A stretch of 64,000 bases of DNA from Wuchereria bancrofti. Its lineage: Eukaryota; Nematoda; Chromadorea; Rhabditida; Onchocercidae. The notes under the pieces were generated by a model. It had not been told where the DNA came from, ran no database searches, and saw only the letters and a program-made list of their open reading frames with translations. Positions 37,518 through 51,100 of this stretch are shown here, piece after piece. The stretch is taken from positions 1,426,001 through 1,490,000 of the forward strand of contig SSBO01000004.1 of the NCBI GenBank assembly GCA_005281725.1, written 5' to 3'. Position 1 is the first letter of the stretch; each line of letters opens with the position of its first letter. The position numbers and the translations under genes are program-made.

Positions 37518-38949
37518 TGGATTCGTAATTTAAATTACAAATTTTTGTTCCTCATTACTTTTTGTTGTTTTCAATTATTGCAGTTTTAACTTACTTGATG
37601 AAGAATTTTAAAAATGGCTATACCGCTGATAAATTCTTGAAAGTCGTACCCGTTAATAACAGCAGCTGTGGTGGTGAATGATTATGTGTTATGTTTTCTT
37701 TGTTTATCCGCTCTATTACGGCTTTACAAACCGATTATATGTACAGTGTCTTCATGTATTCAAAAACTGGGATTCATGCACAAAATCATAGTTAAAAAAT
37801 TTTGTCAATGTTCTCTTGAAACTCTTAGTTGGATCAGTCAAGTAAAATTTGTATTGAGTTTGACCGAAATTTAGAAGTAAAAAGGAAATATTTTTGTTCC
37901 GGTAATGTATATCAGTACTTCTTTGAAAGCGTTTTTAAGTAATATTGTTTGCAGTGGTTTTATTATTGGTTTTTTATAAGTTTTTAAATATTGTACTTGT
38001 CTTATTCTATAACTTTTGTATATGCATTGGATTTATAGTTTTGTATATGATTTTCTATTTTTTGCAGTACAAATTCGTGTTGTTGATAAACATTAGTAAT
38101 TCCAAGTTTTGTATTTAAACTGGGAAAGCTATTGAGGGAAAAGCTACTGAGCCTGCTGTCATCGTTAACTATTATTCGGTAGGGATAATAATTCGAAATG
38201 CTGAATTTTATTTGCATATCGATATACGAATCGAGAGTTCTTTTGACTGTAACTATGGATGGAGATTAAATAGTGAATTTTAGTTTTAAAGATTATCGAA
38301 GGTGGAAGCCGGTTGTGACTGGTGGTTTTTCAAGTTCACAAGAGAGAGATGTCGGACTGTGGTGTCTGCCAGAATATATTTTCCCGCATTCCGTATGTTA
38401 AAGAACTTCAGGGCTAAGGTATTGAATATGTCTCCCCGATGAATAGATTTGTCAGAAAGAGAGAGAGAGAGGAATTTTCATTTGACAATATGCAAAAATG
38501 TATTGTAATGACTTAGTACTATAAGCTACAAATAGTTGCCATAGATTATTTGCGAGCAATTCTTAAACTTCTCCCTGCAACGGTTGTCGTTTCTCTACTA
38601 AGTTTGTTGCATCATTCTTTTTTTGTTGCATTTGAGTATAGAAGTTAAAATATATGGTTGATGAATAGCTTTGTCTACCGATAGCTTTTTCTATTGAATC
38701 CAGGTAGGGCAGTACTCTGAAGTTGGTCAGTACTGAGAACGACCGTCTGACAATTCAAAACAAGCTGAATAATGATAGTTTTTTATGTAATGATTTCGAT
38801 TCAAATCTATGAGATTTAATTAGATTTTGTCGGTTCTGAATTTGGTTTCAGCTAAAAATTTTAAACCCTTTACAGTTTAATAGTTCTAAAACAGTGAATG
38901 AATAAAAGAAAGAAAACTATCGGAACTGAAATAGAAAGTCCGGCATAAA
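37518..38949. other. Intergenic region with short GA run
   Basis: Contains the 3' UTR of the NRF-1-like gene, a (GA)n run at about 38458-38470 and no supported exon. Confidence 0.5.
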
Positions 38950-40067
38950 ATGGATATTGTTAAAGCGTTGCCTTTCATTGTTGTTCTTGCGGTTTGTAGC
39001 CGAGCAGCAAATGCTCAGATAGATGACTACTGGGATGCTGAAAAAGATTGGACGTCACATTTTGGACCATGTTCGTTCTTTAGACTGTTTATGTAAGCAA
39101 AGATGCTATGAATTGTGCACTTTCTACATCCTATGAAGCTGCATGAATTAAATTTAAATGAAAGGATAAAAAATGGATTGAATAAGTATAGGAATGCAGG
39201 AAAAAAAAATGGAACAAGAAAAAATTTTGAAAATGTGGCAAAGAATCTGACACAATGAAGTGAAGCGGGGTTTAGAGAAAAGGAAAATAAGGTTTCATTG
39301 AAGTCAATTAAATTAGTTTAGGCTGAATTGAAATAATGAGTTGGCAAGATTGAAAAGTGGCATAAATGATTTTCTAGTTAGGATTCGATAAACTGTTATT
39401 ATAAAGGCAGGTCTCATTTTATGTTCAAATTTTCGCCATGTGAGCCGAAAACAAAAATGTTGGCATGTTGTCGTCGCTTCAATCCCTTTGTGCTCTTTCT
39501 TCTTATGGTCCTCAGTTTAACGGCTGTAGCTACCGGTATGTTGTTTATTCATATTGACAAAAAATTTCCTCTTGAAAAGTTGTAATATAACAAAAATATA
39601 ACAAATGATCACTGAAATCATTAAGCATATACAGCCATCACCGCATGCTACGCTTATTTAAAATGTCACATTTTCGGGCAAATTTGAGGGCAGTTTAAAG
39701 TTCAAATGTGATAATGCTTCTCTCATGTTTTACATCAATATATTACAACTTAATTGATATAGCATTGATTTTTACAGTACCCATACTGATGCTATGCTGC
39801 ATTTGTCCACCATGGCGTATACTATGCGAATGTTGCTTGTGTTGCCGTTGCTGTGCCATCGATGAAAATGGGAATTTTATTTATTTTATGGAAGATGAAG
39901 AGAAAACAACTGAGGATTTCGATATTAAGACAGAGGAACAAAGTTCCATCAGAAGCAGAATGGGTATACTTCTAACATTACAGCAAATTTTTTTAATAGA
40001 ATTATTTTACAGTATTAATAAACTTTCATTACTATGTTCCATCATTTCAATACTGCTATTCATTTAA
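38950..40067 (+). CDS. Small cysteine-rich membrane or secreted protein, unrecognised
   Basis: Exons 38950-39092, 39411-39535 and 39778-40067 join in frame to 185 residues. The N-terminus MDIVKALPFIVVLAVCSRAA, with NAQ after it, looks like a cleavable signal peptide. A hydrophobic segment (FNPFVLFLLMVLSLTAVATV) runs into a juxtamembrane cysteine cluster (CCICPPWRILCECCLCCRCC), typical of a palmitoylated membrane face. Then comes an acidic stretch (MEDEEKTTEDF) and a hydrophobic C-terminal end. A GGTATAC donor near 39963 could mean the last hydrophobic part is intron and another exon lies downstream. I do not recognise the family. Confidence 0.6.
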
Positions 40068-41311
40068 ATTAAAAAAGCCGAAACCAAAAGAAACACTTTT
40101 ATTACTTTCTTTATTCATGAAAAAGATGAGATTACATATTATCGTGTTTCATCCCAGTGCGTTCTTTTCAATAGTTCCAGAGATACTTTTGGCACTATCT
40201 TGTGTCCCCTACTGTTCCAAGTAAGAAACAAATGGATTAAGCTCAACAAAAATTAAATGCGAGTTGAATTGTGAGAAAGATGTTCGGGAATCATTAGAAA
40301 ATTGATCGGTATTTAGTAACTCTCTAAAAAAAAAATATTTCAGAAACGATATCCAAAAAATAAAGAATGTGGTATAAGAACAGCAAGGAAAAAATATTAA
40401 GCAACTTCAAATTGCAAATACTGATAAAGTATAGTGGGATTGTAAAGTATTTCTATTAATTAACCAAATACTATTTTGAAACACAATTTTCTCTGTGCGA
40501 TTGCCATAATTCCTATAATCCTCGCACCATTTCTTAAATAGCTGCTGTGCTGTTACCAGAAATTCTAAAAATCCTTCACTGCTTCTCAAATGCGAATAAA
40601 AAATTTAAACTGTTGAATTATTAAATACATTTTGTTACTTCGTGGCGGATAAGCATCAAGTTCGCATAATGATGATATAATCGAAAATTTTTGAGAAAAG
40701 CTAGAGAATCTATGAACGAAGCAATGAAACAGCAACTTAAGGGGAAAAAATTGCTACAAACATTTTCGGATCTTTTCTTCTAGTTAATTGGTTTGTAGTG
40801 ATTATGTTAAAGGTCACAAAACTTATTATTGTTCGTTGCATTCACAACAATTTGAGATTGACATCCATTTCATTTGATCTTCTTCACGACATTTTCCTTC
40901 TTTCACTCTCTAAACAGAATGTCAGGTATCAGCACATATTTCAAAATTTTCGAAGATTGCTTTTGATGTAGAAGGTTCCAAAAGAATTTTTACCCATCAA
41001 CATCTATCATTTAATTGCATTTCTTATCAGCTTTTCCTTATAAATTCCTTACCGATTTATCTCCGTATCAGTTCCCAGCATTTAGAGTGTGCAAACGAGA
41101 TCAAATTTATTAGCTTGCTCGCTTCTAGAGAAATCTTGACTTTTCTACTATTAATGAATTTTCAACTTTTGCCCTTCTCAGTATTTTTTTGCTTGAAATT
41201 TCAAGTTTTCGAAATTATTTTCATTTAATAATCTTGAAAGAAAAATATTTCAGTCCTTCAAACCGCAATTATTTCATTCTGCTAAATCGTTAACTAATCT
41301 TTATCACAAAT
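40068..41311. other. Intergenic region upstream of Notch
   Basis: No supported exon. It presumably contains the Notch promoter, as the signal-peptide exon begins at 41312. Confidence 0.45.
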
Positions 41312-44300
41312 ATGTTTATCCGTCTTTTCACAGTGGCACTCTTCCAATGCTATTTTATATTTGCAGGTGATTTATTAAATTTACAATATTTCGATCCTAC
41401 TTTCACTTCTTACCTTGAAAAGAACCTTTAGTACAGTATTTATTACGCAGCATAAATCAGTCCAAACATATTTGCTGTGATTACGAGCATAATAGCTATA
41501 CTTTTAAAATCATCTCATTTTACATAAATTTTTCTGTTTTAGTACTTTGATTATCTTAAAATCAAATTGTAATTAAACTGAAATTAAATAAATCAAACTT
41601 CAGGAAATACTTTTATGCAAAAGGACACAGTTATAAGTTACTGTGAAAAACCTAGCAATAACTTGTGCGAAAATGGTGGAACATGTATAAATGTTGGCCC
41701 TAATGACTACGAGTGTGTTTGCCTAAACGGTTATTCCGGAAAGAACTGTTCAAGAGACGAAGATGACTGCATAGAAAATTCATGCGCTGTTGGAAGTACC
41801 TGTATTGATGGCATAGCCAAATATACTTGCGCTTGTCCGCCAGGAAGAATTGGTTCGTTTTATTTAATACGAGTCTAATTATGACGTAAATTTGTTCAAG
41901 GTTAACTTGCATAATGACTTTTTACACATATTAGTGACCAATATTTGGATAATCTTCCCACACTTCAGTGCATTCCAAAAGCAATCCCACAGAGATTTTC
42001 CATTGAGTGATCGTGGTATAATGGATGCTTTGAGGTATTCGTGAGAGTTTTATTGTTTACTCAGGGCTATTTTGTCATTTGGATGACCCTTGTATGCAGA
42101 AACCATGTGGAAATGGTTCCGAGTGCATTCTGGACACAGCTAGTGGAGAGTTTTCTTGCAACTGCATGAAAGGTACCACAGGTCAAAACTGCGCCACTGA
42201 TATAAACGAATGTTTAGAGGTTCCAAGTTTCAACTTTACAGCCAAATTTGAAGTCGGGAAGGCAAGCAGCTACAAATGAACGAAATGAAGAGTAAAAAAT
42301 ATTTTAAAAATGAAAAATATTTCTATTTCTTACTTTTTTAAAGTATTTTTTTCATTATTAAAATAATATATGAGCAATCAGTCAGTTTGAATTTTGTTGT
42401 TTGTTGTAGAATGAAAAATTGTGCTTCAATGGTGGTATATGTGTGAACACATTTGGCTCATGGTACTGTGATTGTCCTCTAGGATATAATGATCCCTACT
42501 GCATGATCCATGATAATGAATGTGAGCCAAATCCGTGCCTTAATGGCGCATCTTGTCTCGATTATGGCAATCGTTATGAATGCATCTGTCAAAATAGTAA
42601 TTCACTTTCCAAACTTTTCTGTCCCAACTTTTCTAAATAATGAAATCTTTATTTGCGTTATTTTAATCCAATTTTTGCAAATTGAATAAATGTCATCTGT
42701 ATATCTGTTAGAAGTAATTCCAGGTAGTCAAATAGTTGATAATTTAGCATTAATATTTTAATAATCAATAGATGATTGACTAATTAACTTTAATTAATAA
42801 GTGACTAATCAATGAATTATTAAGCACATTGCAACGATTTATATGGATTTTTCAGCTTTTTATGGCACAAATTGTGAGAAGATCTGCCCACCTGGTTTCG
42901 AAGGTCGGATGTGCAAGCAGCATCGTATCTCATTGGACAATAATCATCTCGAAGAGTTATTTGAGAAGCAGATTTGTTTGCTTCATAATTGCTCATCAAA
43001 AGCTGACAACAATTTATGTGATTCAGAATGCAACTATCCATCGTGCCAATATGATGGATTCGATTGCACTGCTCGTTTACAACCGTTTCAGCTTTGTCCA
43101 CTTTCTGATTTTTGCGGCCGAGTATTCCACGATAATAAATGCGATTCGGTTCGTAATGACTGCAATACAAACAATGCTTCTAATTGCTTCTCAGAATTTC
43201 TCTGTCAAATTTCAAAATAGTCTCACAATATTAACTCTCTTCAAAAGAAGAGATGCTGATTCACTAGTCGCTTGTAGGTGGGTCATTATTGGCATCATTG
43301 TTCTTTGGTTAAAATCATCTTTGATTTGTTAAGGTATGTGATCGTTCTGAATGTCTCTTGGATGGATTCGATTGTCACGAAAAAAGCGAAACATGTTTGT
43401 TTGAAGATTACTGTTCCGCTCGCTTCAATGACGGTTATTGTGATCATGAATGCTTTACTGAAGAGTGCTATTTTGATGGCATTGACTGCACGCAGGAAAT
43501 TAAGTATAATAAGGTTATGTTATACACGTTATGAGTCAACACGTTATGAGTAAGAGTAACACGAAATAATGCCAGGAGAAACTTATAACTTACAGCTTAT
43601 AGCTTTGACTTATCAATATGGTAAATAATAGCTCTGGCTTCATCAATATAATATTGATAAAAGCTATCAGTTCCCATTTGAGCATCACTTGAAGTTAGCT
43701 TACTATATTTCAAAACATCTGATGCCATGTGACATGATTTGAGCTTTCAGTCGCAATTGGTTGATATAACTTTATGCTTCATCATACAATGTTTGTACTA
43801 TCAATAGTTAAAGTCAGTAATTACTTGTTAAACTTTTCAAGCAGAAATAACTTTTGATGTTTCGTTTTAGTTAGAAGGAAGTTTGAGTTTAATAATCCTT
43901 ATGAAATCGGATGAATTTCTGAAGCGCGCACCTGTCTTGCAATTCATCCTAAGCCAAGGCATGCGAGCAAGAGTCACTATTGCTGTCGATCGGCATAATC
44001 ATAAACGATTTTATTCATGGAAATCAGACGCAAAAGGTTGATAATATCTAAATTTTATTGCTGGACTTTTGTTATCTTAATCGTTTGTAAGATATTCATG
44101 TAGAATATAAAGTTTAAGTTTTAAGGTAAAGTTGACTTTGCTTTAGTTCAGTTTCTTAAATTTACTATAAATACATATAAAGCACTTCGTTAATATTTTA
44201 TCAGATCAGAATGTATCAGTTCATGTCTGTGTGAGCTTATTAAAATTCAAATTGTTTTTTTAAAACACTTGAAAAACTAAACATTAGGAAATAAAAAATC

Positions 44301-47300
44301 TTTTTCCGTACAGGACTGTATGGTACGAAGGTATACCTGAATGTTGAAACAGCACAGTGTCGCAAAGAAATTAACTGTGAACATCAAATCAATAATATTG
44401 AACAAGCCGTTAATTTCGTAGGTGCAATGAGTGCAAACCAGGTAAGATGTTGTTTGGACTGGATAATTTAGTTATCAAGAAAGCAAAATTAATGACTAAT
44501 AATTTGCACTGCTATGAAAAATTACTCGTAAGTTATGGAGGATTAATAGTGATTTGAAATAGAAGTTACACGTGTATTCCAGTTGCTATGGCGTGTCGGT
44601 GCACGAATACACGCTGCTGAAGCTGAGCTATCATCCAGTACCATAATTTGGAAGAAGTGGATGGTTTATGCGCTTTCGGGTTTTGTGATGCAAACATTTG
44701 TGATTGCCATTTTATTTACGCTTCACAAAAAGCATCGAAATACTACGAGACAACTACAAAAGAAGGTTCACGTGGTTGGAACATGGTTCCCACCTACTCT
44801 GGATGATTGTAAGTGTCGTTGACGCAACCTTGTATTTCCTGACAAACTAATGTAATTTTAAAGGCTTTATGCATACTTTTTTATTAATGTAGGAGTGGAA
44901 AGCAAACTTATTTGTAGATTTTCCGCTAAAACTGCTTAAAGAGAGTAATGGAAATATCCAAAATAATGGTATACCAAGCAAAAAAGTTAATGAAGATAAA
45001 CAAAAGCATCATTTTATCGAAGTTTGCGTGATTCCTGATCCTGAAGAAGAAAAAGTATGCGAAAGAAAGTGGACTGTGCTTCATACTCAGGCAATGGATT
45101 CATTTGCAATCAAAACTCCGGTGAAAACTCGTTCACTTTTACAAAATTTTTAAAGGCTTAAAAAACTGTAATCAAAAAAAAAGTATAGAAAATTATAAGA
45201 AACATTATAATATATATGTTTCTGTTATTGACGAACTAGTGTTCTAATAAGCTTCTTTCCAATTTTTTGTTACTTGGAGATGACCTAGTCATCATATTTA
45301 ATTTTCATTACTCAGTAATTAATAACAATTTTTTTCAGTTTCTACTTCTCAATTAACTTTATCTTTTCCACAAATGTGATCATTCGGTCAATTACAGATT
45401 ATTTACTTCTGAATTATTAGCAGTTTGATAATTAAAATGTTTAATGAATTGCAACTAAGATTCAGATCGATAAATCGCTTGTTAATACGAAAAGTAATGA
45501 TGGAAAAACTGCACTGATGCTAACAGCCTTGAATCAGGAGAAGGGTGAGGAAATCAGTTGTACGGATGTAGAGAATTTGTTCTTAGCTGGAGCTCTTGTC
45601 AATGTTGTCGACGACTGTGGTCAGACGGCGTTAATTATGGCCATAAAAGCAGGACGTGCTGAAGTAGTGAAATGTCTGCTGCGATTTGGTGCTGATACTG
45701 CAATATCAGATATTCATAGTCGTACAACGTTGCATCACGCTGCTTCTATAAATGCAGCCGATATTGTTCGTATTCTTCTTGAAACGGAAGAGATAGAGGC
45801 ATGTTTTATTTCATATGAAGATTTTTTGTTCCCAACTTTAATTCTCTATTTTGTCTTCAGTCCCGAAATTATCTTAAATTAAAATAAATCCTAAAAAGTT
45901 ATTGCTGAAATTTAAGATTGATTCTTTTGAATGAACAGTGATCCATTTAGTTCATCTTTCAACAAAAATGCAGAGATATATTTGCAGTTCAGGGTAGTTC
46001 ACTTGATCTGAACACCATTTCATGCTCATTAAGGTAGATGCGATCGATGATGCAGACTGTAGTCCTCTGATGACCGTGGCTAAGCTTGGCTATCGAGATC
46101 CTGAGGCAATTGCTCTATTGATCGATGCGGGAGCTGATATTAACTGTACTGGTAATCATGTCAATGGTGAAATGTACAAGGGCAGAACAGCACTTCATTA
46201 TGCCATAATGCAAAGTAATCAAGAACTGGCAAGATATTTGGTGGAACGAGGTGCTAATTTGAATATTCAGGATCACATGGTATGCGATTATCTAATGACT
46301 GTTAAGGTAACACGGACCCAATATAGTTTCATTTACATAATCTGCTTGCTTAACTACATTATTGGTAGATTTATTTTCGAAATTACCTATCAAAAGATTG
46401 ATGAACATCCCAGTTTTTTAAGTATCATCGAGATACTGGTAATATTTATTTTTCTCTACGACGGTTAAATTTGTCTTCATGCAGTAGTTTCTTTTCACAG
46501 GGACAAACACCACTGTTTTTGGCTGCTTCTCAGGGACATGTTGAAATGGTTCACATGTTAGTGACCGCTGGTGCTCGACGATACATTCCTGATAATATGG
46601 ATCAAACACCAGAAGAAATTGCAAATTACAAGGAATACCGGGAGGTGGTTCAATACTTCATAAATCTTCGAATGCAAAACGACTCTGTGACAAATGGGAA
46701 TGGAAAATCAAAAAGCAGAAATGTGAAGGTAATTCTTACAAGTATCACTTGCAAAAAATTTTGTTGAATTTCGTCATCAAATTTTTTCAAAGATTTCCAG
46801 GAGTTGCTCATGATAAAAATATATTTTTTATTTTGTATTAAAAATTTAGAAACCACGAGTCGTTACAATATCACCTACGCCGTTGGAAATGATATTGAAT
46901 TCCGGTACAACTGCGATGACACCCGAAAGCTCAAATTCGTCGAATTCTTCCAGTTTCTTTGATCACTCTAAGGAATACTATAACTTGAGCTCACATCTCC
47001 CATATGGAGTTAACGCCCAAGTTCTTAGTTTACCAAATACAATTCCGCAGCAAAATTCACAGCACTTCGTCCAGGTATTTGTAAATTAAAAGTATCTCTG
47101 ATTTAAAAACAAAAGTTTTCATATAATCATCCATTTTCAATTCAAAGAATAAGAGAATGAAATTTCTTTCCTAAAAGAATTAGTAATACATCTTTCAGAT
47201 ACCATATTCTTCCATGAATCATATGGCTAATCAAAGCTACAATATGCAAAATAGCTGCTTAACGACTAATGAGAATAGGCCTGTATCTTCAACGTCTCTT

Positions 47301-47324
47301 CTGGGATTTGAACATTACGTATAG
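41312..47324 (+). CDS. Notch receptor (LIN-12/GLP-1 type), complete, short ectodomain
   Basis: Fifteen exons: 41312-41366, 41604-41852, 42065-42219, 42410-42596, 42856-43148, 43334-43513, 43871-44036, 44314-44441, 44583-44808, 44903(or 44893)-45120, 45460-45798, 46034-46279, 46501-46728, 46850-47074, 47199-47324; about 1,006 residues. Order: signal peptide MFIRLFTVALFQCYFIFA; five EGF repeats, the fourth calcium-binding (DINEC); three LNRs (CDSECNYPSCQYDGFDC; CDSVCDRSECLLDGFDC; CDHECFTEECYFDGIDC); NOD/NODP; TM (YALSGFVMQTFVIAILFTL); RAM with GTWFPP; about five to six ankyrin repeats (e.g. GQTPLFLAASQGHVEMVHML); a Ser/Pro tail. Notch is cleaved after DSL-ligand binding and its intracellular part acts with CSL in the nucleus. 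C. elegans LIN-12 and GLP-1 have more EGF repeats and are longer (about 1,429 and 1,295 residues). I cannot say which paralog it is nearest to. Confidence 0.95.
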
Positions 47325-47394
47325 GTTTTCTAAGTTTCTTCTGGTAACGTTAGTGCTATAATGAATTCAGTGTGAAGAGAGAGAGAGAGAGAGA

Positions 47395-47400
47395 AATAAA
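47395..47400 (+). promoter_or_regulatory. Candidate poly(A) signal of the Notch gene
   Basis: AATAAA 71 nt after the stop codon, directly behind a GA repeat (47375-47394). Its position fits a nematode 3' end. Not proven. Confidence 0.45.
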
Positions 47401-48105
47401 TTCTCGAACTCTTTTGAAAACTAATCTAATATTTTGTAGTTCATCCATTCTTTCACGTCATTTTAGGTGTCCTTGTTGATTTTTTTTACTTCTGTTTATT
47501 TTTTTAAAAGATGCAACTTAATTTTTTACTTTATTAGTTAAATGTAGCTTAAAATTAGAGAAGTCCTGTTATCTTTAGTCTATTTTCGTTGCTATTTATG
47601 AGAAATAATTAGAAAAAGGAATGGAACGAAACTGAAATTGAACTAATCTAATATTGAGTAAAAATTGTCGAAATATTTACTGTGACGTGCAGCATGTGAC
47701 CAAGTAATTATTTTTATTAGTGGAGCATCAGTTTAGTGTAATCCAGTAACGACGTCATAAGATACAGTTAGTCGGCGATGATTTGTCAGATTTATTTCTT
47801 TACAGCAGTAGTTGCATCTTTTGATTGTTCTCTTTGTAAATTCTCATTTTGCCACAATATGTTGTGATTGAGTGATACTGCAAATATTTCTTTTTAGGCT
47901 ATAAATCATATTTAATAATATGAAAATCTACAACGATAGAATGGTTTAAATGAAGTTTAAATTAAAAAAAGGATTGGTCGTTGTCGCTCTTAAACATCAT
48001 ATATTTTGAGTATTTTTTGTTAATCATTGTATTTAGAACAGGAACAGAAAGAAAAAGACATGGAAAGGTAAGTATAGGAACGGGTGAATGTCATAATTAT
48101 AAAGT

Positions 48106-51100
48106 TCAGAACATTTTACATCGATTAGGAATAAAAGTTGGCTTCTCATTAGCATCGTGCTTTACTCGTAATCGGATCGTTGTACACCACGGCAAACCAT
48201 TTAGCGCCCCTTTAATTTCAATTGGAATTTCTGTCACATTCACCTTTTTGGTTGTACTTACTGAAATATTTTGCGATTTCTTTGCAAAATTTTTCTTTAA
48301 ATGTACACCGCTGTAATTAAATGATTTACAAATTGATTACATGTCATAGATTCATCAAGTCAAGTGTTGTCATTACATTTGCAGACGTCATCATACCACA
48401 GTTACTAGCACTAATGTGTGGTTATCGATTTGTTCTAGAAACTAGATTAACCTACTACTGAATCGCAAACTAAATCAATACTAGTGAAGAAATCATCATC
48501 TACAAAAAAAAGTGATCTTGCTTTGTCCTAGACTAAATATTTATTGAGATGAAACTTACGTGTGATATCGCAATCAAGAGTGGAACGTATGTGTGTTCCA
48601 GTGCCTGAACTTTGACTTTTTAATGTCTTCACGCATTCCTCCATCGGAAATTTGTTCCGGTCACTCAAATCTTTTGCCGTTGTAGGAATCTGAAAGTTTT
48701 ACACTTGTAGATGTTCTGGAATAAGTCGAGTTCTTTAAAAAAATGTTTCGTTTAATGAATGAAATACCAATCAATCATTACTATCCTTAAATATTAAAAT
48801 GTTCGATGACCTTCTTAATTGGTGTTGACGTTTCCAACGGGCTGAAAGTGGCAGGTACTGTCCGTATAGACTCTGTAGAATTTGGATGGGACTGAGATCT
48901 GTTTAGTGCAAACCTACTCCAACGGCTTGAACGTCGTAAACCACGACGTAGTGAGTGTGCCTTTTTTGATCGCGAATCTGCAGATTGCAGTAGTTTATGA
49001 TTATTGTAGTAGCTTATCAGACCATAAAGGCAAACTTCTGGGCATTTTCAATTTATATAATTTTGAATGTTAAAAATTTGCATAAATTCTTGAATGTTTA
49101 GAAATTACCATGCATTTCAAATTTTCAACAAAAAAGATCAAGAATTATCCAACCTATTTTTTCTCGCTTTGCAGTATCGATAAGTTGTTTTTGTTTGGTA
49201 GATACCTGCAGCAAATGAAAAGTATTTTAATTGTGGTTGATTATTCTTGCATTATTTCATCAGCTAAAACTTAAATTTCCTAATAGTTCTATCACAAACT
49301 ATGTTGTTTTAATAATTTTTGATATATATTCATTATGACATTCTGAACCCTTATGAAGGATAATCAAGGAAAAGTGCATAACACTGCGTCTTGAGTTTCA
49401 AAGCTTAGAAGGAAAGTGAATAATATAAAATTCCAAAGCTTTACCATAGAAAACCGTTTAAGATTCCAAACCTATTGGTTTTAAAAAAGCTTACTTGCGA
49501 TTCTGCAGTGCTATTTATGATTGGTATTCCAGTGACATTTACTCCCTAAAATATACTAAGTGATACTATATCAGGTTCTTAGGACCATTTTTATATTTTT
49601 GAAGATTTATCAAAATTTAAAGGAAACTTTAAAATTTGCGGAATTGAATTTTTACTTGTATAACCTGCATTTCAATGCGGTTTTCTGGGTGAAATTTCTG
49701 TGTTGGTATTTGTTCTGAAAAAATTAGTAATTCATTTGAAATGTCATTTGTGATAAGGACATTATGCAATTTATAATTCTCCATAGTGGTTAAATATTTA
49801 TTGAATCCTGCATTTAGAAATGGCTTAATAGATAAAGCTGACGTGTCAAAAGATGTGCCAGGCGGTTTTATGTGTCAATAATATTACCTTTTAGTTGTTC
49901 ATCTGCCACAGATGATTGCGATCGATATCTAGAAATTGTTAAGTTCTCTTGGAATAAAAGTGGCAATGATGAATAATTCAGAGGTGAACAAAATTCACTC
50001 TTTACAGAGGTCCCTTGCTTGCTAATATCGGTCTAGTTTTCCTTCTCATCTAACTTAAATGGTCCATTGCTCCAACTATTTTAGTATTTTGATAGCTTAA
50101 TACAAAATTGAGCTTGCACAAAATTAACTATACTGAGAGTAGAAAATGTAGTAAAATGACCTGTAAAACGTACCTAGATGAAAATTGGTCCGGTTCCGTT
50201 TCTTTAACCTGGCTCATCTGACCAACTGTTGAGAGTGATGGCAGGGACCGCTGGATGGGATAACTTGATGGAGGGTGACCAAATAATTGAGATGCTGAAG
50301 ATAAATTTAAAATGTACCATGAAATGCTTCAAGACAAAGCCCTTATTGAGACTAATAGTTCTGTGCACATAATTGTCCGCCATGTCATCAAAAGATGTTT
50401 GTGACAAAAACAACGAATGAGTAAGATTGAGTGAAATTCTATGAACTATTAATTAGACGAATTTTTGAATCGAAATGACAAGCGTCTAATAATAAATATT
50501 TATCTTTATTATCGATAACTTTAGTTCTCAACTTTTGTTCAACATTTGCAACTACTGAGGGAATAGCTTATAAATTTACCTTCCTTATATTTCAGTTCTA
50601 TACCATAATGACTTAAATAAATAAGCGGTTAAAATTCAATACTATAAAATGTCTCGAGGAATGTTATGGGTTGGCACATCTACGAATTGGCTGATTATGT
50701 CCAAAAAAGCATTATTATTATCACGTAGAGTTCGATGAGAATGTAATCGTTCAGTCCACAATTTCGTCTATGACACATTGTTTTATTAATTAAAATATCA
50801 TCTTTCAATATACATTTTGTATAAACAGGTCAATTCAAGTTCTCTTTGACATTGTAAGTTACCCTCTTAAGTAGCTAAACAGGCAGAACTTTAAATTTTG
50901 CATAAATTTATGTGTTTAATTTAGCGACTTAGCGTTTGTTATACGGAACTTTAAAGTCTATGAAAAAATAGTATGAAAGAGTCTAGTGTTTGATTATGCA
51001 CAATATTTTGCAATTCTGATATTCTGAAATTATCAAATCTAACAGGTCACTGATTGACTTAAGTTCTACATTAAATATAGGCATTTAATTCAATTTATTT

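Noticed and set aside
47981..48316. 111-codon plus-strand open frame
   Set aside because: It is the opposite strand of the last coding exon (48260-48106) of the minus-strand gene, whose phase and splice sites fit; the plus frame is a shadow.
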